The position numbers and the translations under genes are program-made. The notes beneath the pieces are model-generated. The model ran no database searches, was not told the origin of the DNA, and was given only the letters and a program-made list of their open reading frames with translations. From Bdellovibrionaceae bacterium UBA5009 (GTDB lineage Bacteria > Bdellovibrionota > Bdellovibrionia > Bdellovibrionales > Bdellovibrionaceae), in contig DGYJ01000056.1 in the NCBI GenBank assembly GCA_002396665.1, positions 1-6,235 on the forward strand: DNA of 6,235 bases, given 5' to 3'. Below, piece by piece: positions 1-4,987 of this stretch. The first letter of the stretch is position 1, and each line of letters opens with the position of its first letter.

Positions 1-9
1 ATAGGTGCT

Positions 10-16
10 CCTCCTC
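10..16 (-). promoter_or_regulatory. Strong ribosome binding site of a leftward gene that starts at the window edge
   Basis: Read on the minus strand this is GAGGAGG, a near-perfect anti-16S match. Seven bases follow, and then the last two bases of the window read AT. A G just outside the window would complete an ATG at ideal spacing. The next leftward gene therefore probably begins at base 2, with essentially no coding sequence visible. The AT-rich stretch upstream of it (about 20-125) lies beyond the operon terminator and must hold its promoter, but I see no convincing -10/-35 pair there. The product cannot be inferred. Confidence 0.6.
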
Positions 17-86
17 TAAGGATTGCTATAAGACTATTATCGGTGTTTTTTAAATTTATTGAGAGGAAAAAGGAAAAAAGTATTGT

Positions 87-99
87 TCTATTTTGAGAC
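87..99. repeat. Direct repeat copy 1 (attttgagac core)
   Basis: The plus strand reads tctattttgagac. The last ten bases (90-99) are identical to 201-210, and the preceding tcta is also shared if one base is allowed as an insertion. The two copies lie 111 bases apart on either side of the terminator hairpin. This copy lies upstream of the gene that begins at the left edge, so it could be a regulator site, but chance similarity in AT-rich DNA is also possible. Confidence 0.4.
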
Positions 100-125
100 G
101 AATTGAAATTTTTCTTCAAAAATGA

Positions 126-168
126 ATTAAAAAGTAAAGCGAAAAAAATTTTCGCCTATCAACTTTAC
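126..168 (-). terminator. Intrinsic terminator of the seven-gene leftward operon
   Basis: The core hairpin is a perfect 7-bp stem, 139-145 paired with 149-155 (GCGAAAA/TTTTCGC), with a 3-base loop. An outer stem can form between 134-138 and 164-168 (GTAAA/TTTAC) across a bulge at 156-163. On the minus strand the hairpin is followed by the U-rich run TTTACTTTTTAATTC, as expected for factor-independent termination of leftward transcription. It lies about 45 bases past the stop codon of the last gene. In the plus direction no U-tract follows, so it is probably one-directional. Confidence 0.7.
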
Positions 169-196
169 ATCTGCGCAGTCTTTTTTCGTTTTAAAA

Positions 197-210
197 TCTA
201 ATTTTGAGAC
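197..210. repeat. Direct repeat copy 2 (attttgagac core)
   Basis: The plus strand reads tctaattttgagac; 201-210 exactly matches 90-99. This copy lies immediately downstream of the stop codon of the small membrane protein gene, between that gene and the operon terminator. Its function is unknown. Confidence 0.4.
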
Positions 211-211
211 A

Positions 212-451
212 CTATGAATTCTTTGTAGAATAGGCCCCATAGCAAAGGGCAAATCCTATTCCCCACGAAGGCAAAGGGGCCGATACAAAGAGTGGGTAAA
301 TCATCAAGGCAAGACCAATGATGACCCAAATAAGATTTGGTCTTTTTCGACCTTGATTAAAAATATATAAACCAGCGGTTCCAAAAACAAGCCCAGCAAT
401 CAAGCTGGAAACAGAGAAACTTTGAAGAAGGGATCCTGTCAGGCTATTCAA
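212..451 (-). CDS. Small multi-pass inner-membrane protein, 79 aa
   Basis: A short hydrophobic protein with no enzymatic motif. Segments at about residues 14-32 and 40-56 look like membrane helices, and a weaker third one lies at about 60-72. The first two are joined by a basic turn, GRKRPN (34-39), that should face the cytoplasm. The pattern of a glycine-rich first helix, a basic loop, then GLALMIYPLFV resembles a family of very short bacterial proteins often labelled 'amino acid transport protein'; that label has little experimental basis. The start is TTG at 449-451, overlapping the hpt stop as TTGA, which implies translational coupling. No clear Shine-Dalgarno precedes it, and the only internal Met lies in the second helix, so TTG is the best choice. 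It is the last gene of the operon, followed by the terminator at 126-168. Confidence 0.72.
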   Translation of the reverse strand: MNSLTGSLLQSFSVSSLIAGLVFGTAGLYIFNQGRKRPNLIWVIIGLALMIYPLFVSAPLPSWGIGFALCYGAYSTKNS

Positions 452-966
452 TTGCGAAGGTTATAGATCTGGGGATAGTTACGGCCTTTTTCATCAAGGT
501 CCATTCCGTAACCAACGACATAGCGATCATCAATTGTTTTACCGATGTAATCAGCACGGATTGGCAATTCACGCCGAGCAGGTTTATCCAGCAATGTTAC
601 AATTTTTAAAGAAGCAGGATTAGAAGCCAACAAACGTGTTTTTAAAAAGCTCAATGTGCGGCCTGTGTCGATGATCTCTTCAAGAATCAAAACATGTTTG
701 CCTTTAATATTTAAAGTAATGTCTTTGATGATGCTAATAGCCCCGCCGCGGCTTTCGGCGCGAACGTAGACGAAATCGATTTGCTGTGGCAGTTGAATTT
801 GTCGCATTAAATCTGCTGCGAAGTGAACTGAACCGCGCAATGGGCAAATTAAAACAATTTCTTGTCCGCGATACTCTGACTCGATTTGTGTAGCTAATTT
901 TTTGACTAAAACTTGAATTTCTTCAGTTGTTAAAAAGGGAGTCATTTCATTTTTAATTTGCGACAT
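448..966 (-). CDS. hpt: Hypoxanthine phosphoribosyltransferase (purine salvage)
   Basis: This cytoplasmic enzyme joins hypoxanthine (and usually guanine) to PRPP to give IMP or GMP. At 172 aa it has the normal length for bacterial Hpt. Visible family features are the pyrophosphate loop L43-R44-G45-S46, and the PRPP-binding motif VLILEEIIDTGRT (92-104), where D100 matches the catalytic aspartate. K128 in LLDKPARR and the stretch YVVGYGMDLDEKGRN (149-163) match the purine-binding region, with Y149 as the stacking aromatic and D156 as a conserved acid. The acidic pair is E96-E97 rather than the usual E-D, a conservative change at a ribose-contacting position. The ATG at 964-966 is preceded by AAGGA at 6-base spacing. 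A 32-base gap separates it from the upstream TPR gene, and its TGA overlaps the start of the small membrane protein gene. Confidence 0.93.
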   Translation of the reverse strand: MSQIKNEMTPFLTTEEIQVLVKKLATQIESEYRGQEIVLICPLRGSVHFAADLMRQIQLPQQIDFVYVRAESRGGAISIIKDITLNIKGKHVLILEEIIDTGRTLSFLKTRLLASNPASLKIVTLLDKPARRELPIRADYIGKTIDDRYVVGYGMDLDEKGRNYPQIYNLRN

Positions 967-998
967 AATCTATCCTTAAGGTTCAAATTTTAACAAAC

Positions 999-1727
999 TT
1001 AAATATTCAGGTCCCTTGAAAGTCCATTCATTTGGGAGTGTCTTAAGTTTTTTAAGGCTTCCGCGTGGTGGGGATCAAGAACCAAGATATGCTCCCACTG
1101 TTCTGTGGCTTCAGCAATCATTTGCAAGTTGAAATAGATAATTCCCAGCTTCAGTCGAGCTGGTATGTTGGCAGGCTCAAGCTGAACAAGGTTTTTAAGA
1201 TCTTGAACCGCTTTGTCGGCATAGCCCAATTTCACATAGCATTCTGCAATACGTAATGTGATATCAGCACGACGACGACTAAGGCCCTGGGCCTTGACCA
1301 ATTGTTCAAGGGCTTCAGAGTACTTGCTGTATTGAAAATACAAGTCTGCAAGCTCTTCATGCTTTTGTGCGATTTTTTCATCAAAGAAGGGGTCATTTCT
1401 TTTTGTTTTGATTTCCAATAGTTTCTGAGCTTCTTGAAAAATGCGACGACCTTCATCATAGCGACCAAGATCATTTAAAATAATCGAAAGTCCAACGCTG
1501 GCGTCAGTGTAGTAGGGATCAATTTCAAGGGCCCGTTTAAAGGTTTTGATGGCTTTGCTGAACTGCCCTTGATCGTAGTAAATAGTCGCCAACATTTGAA
1601 AAATTTCAGGATTATTTTGCGGCTTTAAAAGCAGTTGATTAAGTAAGCTTTCGGCCATTTTGTAATTGCCATCAATAAAATATTGGCGGGCTTCACTGAC
1701 TAGTTCATTTTGTGAAACTTCAATCAT
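999..1727 (-). CDS. Cytoplasmic tetratricopeptide-repeat protein, 242 aa
   Basis: Nearly the whole protein is TPR-like paired helices: about residues 8-37, 41-74 (the clearest, ending in ALEIDPYY), 75-105, 121-153, 155-187 and 189-222. A charged linker (about 106-120) breaks the array between the third and fourth units. There is no signal peptide, lipobox or membrane segment, so it should be cytoplasmic, and no catalytic domain is present; it most likely acts as a protein-protein scaffold. The ATG at 1725-1727 overlaps the bamD stop as ATGA, and AAAGG lies 7 bases upstream, so the two are translationally coupled. Coupling with a BamD gene hints at an envelope-related role, but that is inference. 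Its partner is unknown. Confidence 0.85.
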   Translation of the reverse strand: MIEVSQNELVSEARQYFIDGNYKMAESLLNQLLLKPQNNPEIFQMLATIYYDQGQFSKAIKTFKRALEIDPYYTDASVGLSIILNDLGRYDEGRRIFQEAQKLLEIKTKRNDPFFDEKIAQKHEELADLYFQYSKYSEALEQLVKAQGLSRRRADITLRIAECYVKLGYADKAVQDLKNLVQLEPANIPARLKLGIIYFNLQMIAEATEQWEHILVLDPHHAEALKNLRHSQMNGLSRDLNI

Positions 1728-2470
1728 CGTGTGGCCTTTCTTGCATCTGATAGCTCGTCAGAATTTGGGAATTGATTTTCAAGTATAGAAATATATTTTT
1801 TTAATTTTTCGTCATTGCCAATTTTTTTAGCGCAAATTGCAGCCTGCGACAGGGCCAAGACATAACCAGGACTTTGCGGATATTTTTTGATCACATTTTC
1901 ATAGCGGGTAAGGGCGCTATCAAACTTTTCACGCTTAAAATAAAATTCGCCGATGTAATTTTCTTTTTCAGAGAGTTTTTTATAACAGTCAGTTCTTTTT
2001 TCGATGGCTTCAGCAACGTGGGCCGATTGTGGAAACTTTGTTGTGAGTTCAGAGAAGTAGGTGATGGCTTCAAAGGCTAAGGTTAAATCGCGATCAATGG
2101 TTTCTGGCAATTGATTGTAGTAGCTTAAGCCAATTCGGAAGACAACGTAGTCAATGCGTGGATGCTTAGGGTGAAGTTCGCGAAAAGTGGTGTAGTTGAT
2201 TTGGGCTTCTGCAAAGGATTCTTGTTTGAAGTACACATCAGCAACTGCAAGTTCTGCATCAACGGCTTTTGCGCTATAGGGAAAGCGATTTTTAACTTCA
2301 GTGTAGCGCTTAATGGCCTCTTCAAAACGCTCGTCTTTTTCGTACTCTTGGGCAATGGCAAAAAGTCCTTCAGGTGTGTCTGCTTTTTTGTCATCAGAGG
2401 CACAGCCAGCGACTAGAAAAAATTGTAAGGCAAGAAGTGCTGAAACGAGCGTCGTTAAAGATTTTTCCAT
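1724..2470 (-). CDS. bamD: Outer-membrane protein assembly lipoprotein BamD
   Basis: BamD is the essential lipoprotein partner of BamA in folding beta-barrel proteins into the outer membrane; it is anchored on the periplasmic side. The 248-aa length matches the family (about 245). A hydrophobic signal (about 5-19) ends in the lipobox V20-A21-G22-C23, so Cys23 is the lipidation site. Five TPR-like units follow. Family landmarks are NRFPYSAKA after the first unit, HPRIDY (103-108), the D126-R127-D128 motif, and FYFKREKF (176-183), equivalent to the YYxKR segment. I chose the ATG at 2468-2470; an in-frame TTG three codons upstream (2477-2479) is possible, but the ATG gives a conventional lipoprotein signal and has GGA four bases upstream. 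Its stop overlaps the downstream TPR gene. An older synonym of the family is YfiO/ComL. Confidence 0.9.
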   Translation of the reverse strand: MEKSLTTLVSALLALQFFLVAGCASDDKKADTPEGLFAIAQEYEKDERFEEAIKRYTEVKNRFPYSAKAVDAELAVADVYFKQESFAEAQINYTTFRELHPKHPRIDYVVFRIGLSYYNQLPETIDRDLTLAFEAITYFSELTTKFPQSAHVAEAIEKRTDCYKKLSEKENYIGEFYFKREKFDSALTRYENVIKKYPQSPGYVLALSQAAICAKKIGNDEKLKKYISILENQFPNSDELSDARKATR

Positions 2471-2477
2471 AGATTCC

Positions 2478-2507
2478 AATGTAGGAAATCCTAGTGCAAA
2501 ATGTCAA
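2478..2507 (-). promoter_or_regulatory. Candidate internal sigma70-type promoter ahead of bamD
   Basis: On the minus strand a perfect TTGACA (2502-2507) is followed after 18 bases by TACATT (2478-2483), matching four of six -10 consensus positions. It lies in the 46-base gap between the permease gene and bamD. The predicted transcription start falls at about 2471-2472, right against the bamD ATG, so such a transcript would be almost leaderless. The -35 match is striking, the -10 is only fair, and no experiment is implied. Confidence 0.4.
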
Positions 2508-2516
2508 TCAGGAAGC

Positions 2517-3563
2517 TTATTTTCTGAAGTCTGTGACGTGGGCGTAGATAGACTGCGCAGAGACCTTCAAAGCGCTGGCCACAGGGATGGAAATAATCAT
2601 GCCCAAGATGCCCATGGTTTGCGAGCCAACAATAATTGCTAGAACCACAGTGACTGGATGCAAATTAACGATTTTTGCGACCAAAAAAGGAACAATCAGG
2701 GCAGAGTCTATCACCTGGGCCCCGATATAAATTATCAATAAGCCTGTAAAATCTGCAGAGGGTGCTCCGTTGATAAAGCCCACCAAAAATGCTGGAACTG
2801 CGCCAATCACAGGGCCCAAGTAAGGTATTAAGTTTAATAATCCGCCAAACAAGGCAAGCACCAAGGCATAGGGAAAGTTCAAGATGACTAGTCCAAGCCA
2901 CAAAATGAGGGTTATGATCATGGATTGAATCATTCGTGCGCGCACAAATCCACCCATCTGAGTGCTAATTTGATAATTTAAATTCAAGGCAAGTTCAAAA
3001 TAGCTGTTGGGAACCAAGGATAACATTTTACGAACCCACTCGCGCCCATCCAAGAGCATAAAAAACATCAGAAACGGAGCTAAAAACAAAACCGTCAGCG
3101 AGTTTGAAATGTGATTTGGTAAATCACTAAAAATATTTTTTGCTGTGGATTCGACATGGCTTTGAACTTGTAAAATAACATTGGTGCTGGACTCTTCATC
3201 AAGGTATTTAAGCAATGTTGTTTTTGCTTCAACCAAAAGATGTTGAACCCCGGCCGTGTATTTTGGAAATTCCGCTTTTAAGGACTCAAACTGTCCAGAT
3301 AAAGTTGGCAGAAAAGTTTGTAGCAATCCAAAAAATAAAAAACTGACAAGTAAAAATGGAATTGTGACGGACCACAACCGTGAAAAGCCTTTGCGCTCGA
3401 GATGATCAACCCATGGATTTAAAATATAAAAGCCAACAAAGCCCAACAAAAAGGAAACCAACATGTTTTTGACTAAAAGTAGGAATGCAAAAAAGCAAAC
3501 CAGGCTAAGTAAAAACAAAACCAGTTTTCGAAAATGAATTTTTTTAATTGCTAAGTCCTGCAT
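2517..3563 (-). CDS. AI-2E/PerM (UPF0118) family membrane permease
   Basis: An integral inner-membrane protein of 348 aa, the usual size of this family, which includes E. coli TqsA (AI-2 export) and PerM. Two helices (about 11-31 and 34-50) and a third (about 65-85) precede a long soluble, mostly helical region (about 88-150). A second membrane block follows (about 152-171, 210-229, 231-265, 273-292, 303-333). Signature residues are GGLLNLIPYLGP (240-251) and D286 followed by P292 and VNLHP (299-303), with a closing glycine-rich hydrophobic stretch. The ATG at 3561-3563 overlaps the 3' end of the cyclic-nucleotide-binding gene by 20 bases and lacks a well-spaced Shine-Dalgarno; the next Met would delete the first helix. 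The substrate cannot be told from sequence, and AI-2 transport should not be assumed. Confidence 0.88.
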   Translation of the reverse strand: MQDLAIKKIHFRKLVLFLLSLVCFFAFLLLVKNMLVSFLLGFVGFYILNPWVDHLERKGFSRLWSVTIPFLLVSFLFFGLLQTFLPTLSGQFESLKAEFPKYTAGVQHLLVEAKTTLLKYLDEESSTNVILQVQSHVESTAKNIFSDLPNHISNSLTVLFLAPFLMFFMLLDGREWVRKMLSLVPNSYFELALNLNYQISTQMGGFVRARMIQSMIITLILWLGLVILNFPYALVLALFGGLLNLIPYLGPVIGAVPAFLVGFINGAPSADFTGLLIIYIGAQVIDSALIVPFLVAKIVNLHPVTVVLAIIVGSQTMGILGMIISIPVASALKVSAQSIYAHVTDFRK

Positions 3564-4047
3564 CTCTTTTCAAAGTCCTTATTAAAGCGGTTGTTTCAAG
3601 AAGCCTTGTTCCAAGGACTTGCGATAGACGAAATAAAATTTTCACTCCAGCGGATGGATTTCGATTTGTGACTTCCATCAGATCGGGCTTAAAAAAACCA
3701 ATCAAGGTTGTCTCTTCAGCAGCTGTGGCGTTGGCTGTTCGGCGGCCATTTTCTTCAACGAGTGCAATTTCTCCGAAAAAATCACCTTCTCGAAGCTTCG
3801 TGATATGTCTTTGTTCAAGACTGATATCAATGGCGCCGCGAACAATCAAATACATACCCACACCAGTTTCACCGTACTTAAAAACAGATTCGCCCTTTTG
3901 GTACTGCCGAACATTGACGATATTTTGCAAAATATTCAGTTCATGCAAATTCAAATCTTTAAATAAAATATTGTTTTTTAGAGCAGAAACGATGGTTGTT
4001 TCTTTGCGATTGCCTTTAAACAGATTGTCCCAAAAAAAATTGTCCAT
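3544..4047 (-). CDS. Stand-alone cyclic-nucleotide-binding domain protein, 167 aa
   Basis: A single CRP/PKA-type cNMP domain occupies about residues 23-140. Recognisable parts are an N-terminal helix (KNNILFKDLNLHELNIL, 24-40), the beta-roll with YQKGESVFKYGETG (49-62), and the phosphate-binding cassette FGEIALVEENGRRTANATA (91-109). In the cassette, E93 fits the ribose-contacting Glu and R103 the phosphate-contacting Arg, so ligand binding is plausible. A helical tail (about 131-162) follows, with no DNA-binding helix-turn-helix, kinase or cyclase domain, so it probably signals through a partner protein. I placed the start at the ATG at 4045-4047, with AAGG about 5 bases upstream and a 17-base gap from the preceding gene; the open frame extends further upstream but only inside the neighbour's coding sequence. 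Codons 3-6 contain a run of eight T. The gene overlaps the permease gene by 20 bases, which suggests functional linkage. Confidence 0.85.
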   Translation of the reverse strand: MDNFFWDNLFKGNRKETTIVSALKNNILFKDLNLHELNILQNIVNVRQYQKGESVFKYGETGVGMYLIVRGAIDISLEQRHITKLREGDFFGEIALVEENGRRTANATAAEETTLIGFFKPDLMEVTNRNPSAGVKILFRLSQVLGTRLLETTALIRTLKRDAGLSN

Positions 4048-4064
4048 GAAGACCTTTCTAAAAA

Positions 4065-4853
4065 TTAAAGAGCATTCGTAACAAAAACATTTTGAGCAGG
4101 AACCCATCCTGTCATGCCACCAGGATATGTCACCTGCAGCCAATCATTTTGAGTGCGTTGAATGATGACCTCTAGCCCCTCTGGAATTTCATAAAGTGAA
4201 GAAGATTTTTCATCAGGTGCAGCAAGGACTTTTGTTTGTTGGATGACGATGGTTCCCCGGGTTGTTTTTTGGTCCACGGCTTTTAATATGGATAAAGTTG
4301 TGACGGCCACAAAAGCGATCAGAAAAATAAGGCCGACCGTTGGAAAGGGTGGAAAAGGAAGGTCTTCATCGAGTGATTTTTTTCTAGCAGCAAAGTAGCG
4401 AATTAAAATCCAACCGCCAAAGGCAAAAAGAAAAGTTCCAAGTATTGAGTAAACCCACCCAGAGACAGGCTCTAAGAATGTTTTACGAAAGCTTTCGTAA
4501 TTTTGAATGCGGTGGGGGATTTCTTTGACCTCAAGTTGTCCCAGGGCAAATTGAAGGGCAGTTTCTGCTGGGCTAAAGTCGGGGTCCAACCAAAGGGCCT
4601 TTCGAAACCTGGCTAAGGCCTGGCCCTTTTGATTTTTTTGAAAATAAGCCAAGCCTAAATTTGTAAGGATTGAGGGGTTTGTTGGTTTTTGCTGTAGTGC
4701 CTTATTGAACTCGACGATGGCCTTATCAAAATCTTTGGATTCGTAATAGTTGATTCCGGCGGCGAAACCAGAGGGATTTTGGGCTGTTTCAGAGGGGGTT
4801 TCTGCAAAAGTCAGCTGTGCGAATATAGAAATCAGCAAAAAGATGAAGGTCAT
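4065..4853 (-). CDS. BatE-like membrane protein: TPR, two membrane helices, SH3 domain
   Basis: The 262-aa protein begins with a signal-like hydrophobic segment (2-17, probable cleavage after LTFA). Two TPR units follow (about 27-59 and 60-93, the second ending in ALWLDPDFSP), then a membrane helix (132-151), a basic cytoplasmic loop (152-165 with R152, R157, K158, K159), a second helix (172-190) and a C-terminal bacterial SH3-like domain (about 200-258, with NDWLQV and GMTGWVP). The TPRs and SH3 domain would both be periplasmic. This order is that of BatE from the Bacteroides aerotolerance (Bat) operons, but no BatA, BatB or MoxR gene is in view, so I withhold the symbol. The start is uncertain: the ATG at 4851-4853 gives a clean signal peptide but has no Shine-Dalgarno. 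The frame is open to an ATG at 4940 and a TTG at 4949, which would add an unlikely arginine-rich leader. It is the first gene of the leftward operon. Confidence 0.78.
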   Translation of the reverse strand: MTFIFLLISIFAQLTFAETPSETAQNPSGFAAGINYYESKDFDKAIVEFNKALQQKPTNPSILTNLGLAYFQKNQKGQALARFRKALWLDPDFSPAETALQFALGQLEVKEIPHRIQNYESFRKTFLEPVSGWVYSILGTFLFAFGGWILIRYFAARKKSLDEDLPFPPFPTVGLIFLIAFVAVTTLSILKAVDQKTTRGTIVIQQTKVLAAPDEKSSSLYEIPEGLEVIIQRTQNDWLQVTYPGGMTGWVPAQNVFVTNAL

Positions 4854-4854
4854 A

Positions 4855-4875
4855 GGACACAGGATAGCTTTGTCC
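4855..4875 (-). other. Short inverted repeat next to the BatE-like start codon
   Basis: GGACA at 4855-4859 and TGTCC at 4871-4875 can form a 5-bp stem with an 11-base loop in the leftward transcript, ending one base before the ATG at 4853. It occupies the place where a Shine-Dalgarno would be expected and none is visible. It could modulate initiation, or be a chance repeat; five base pairs is weak. Confidence 0.25.
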
Positions 4876-4923
4876 GTCGAGCCTTGTCTTGTTCTTATGC
4901 GGAGAGTAAAATAATCTCTCGAC
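4876..4923. repeat. Inverted repeat pair GTCGAG/CTCGAC bracketing the rightward promoter
   Basis: The arms at 4876-4881 and 4918-4923 are exact reverse complements whose centres are 42 bp apart, about four helical turns. The candidate -35 and -10 of the aminotransferase promoter lie entirely between them, and the right arm covers the expected transcription start. This arrangement would suit an operator pair, but six-base arms can arise by chance. A smaller repeat, GAGAG/CTCTC (4902-4906, 4916-4920), is nested inside. Confidence 0.3.
4884..4912 (+). promoter_or_regulatory. Candidate sigma70-type promoter of the aminotransferase gene
   Basis: TTGTCT (4884-4889) is separated by exactly 17 bases from TAAAAT (4907-4912). 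The -10 matches consensus at five of six positions and the -35 at four of six. The predicted transcription start is about 4919, giving a 5' leader of about 70 bases. It is the best promoter-like pair in the 134-base divergent spacer (4854-4987). For the leftward operon I see only a weak pair on the minus strand, TTGGTT with TATTTT at 16-base spacing (about 4909-4936). Confidence 0.5.
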
Positions 4924-4987
4924 CTGGTAAACCAAAACATGTCCCTCAATTCGGGATTTTGTTATTTGTTTCAGAAAGGAAACATCA

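Noticed and set aside
171..186. CTGCGCAG palindrome followed by a T run as a rightward terminator
   Set aside because: The palindrome has no loop, so it cannot form a stable hairpin, and no rightward gene ends there.
2471..2479. TTG start of bamD three codons upstream
   Set aside because: The ATG at 2470 gives a normal lipoprotein signal peptide, and the candidate promoter would exclude the TTG from the transcript; it remains possible if transcription is only from upstream.
2482..2493. Palindrome TAGGA-AA-TCCTA ahead of bamD as a hairpin
   Set aside because: A two-base loop is too small for a stem-loop; it could be a protein site but nothing else supports that.
2313..2642. 109-codon plus-strand frame across the bamD/permease junction
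   Set aside because: It is antisense to two well-supported genes; the translation looks like a shadow frame without recognisable motifs.
3548..4081. 177-codon open frame on the plus strand opposite the cNMP-binding gene
   Set aside because: It is fully antisense to a gene with a clear family signature, and its translation is basic and Ser/Leu-rich with no domain pattern.
4048..4143. N-terminal extension of the cNMP-binding protein by 32 residues
   Set aside because: It would overlap the SH3-coding end of the upstream gene; the ATG at 4047 has a ribosome site and a normal intergenic gap.
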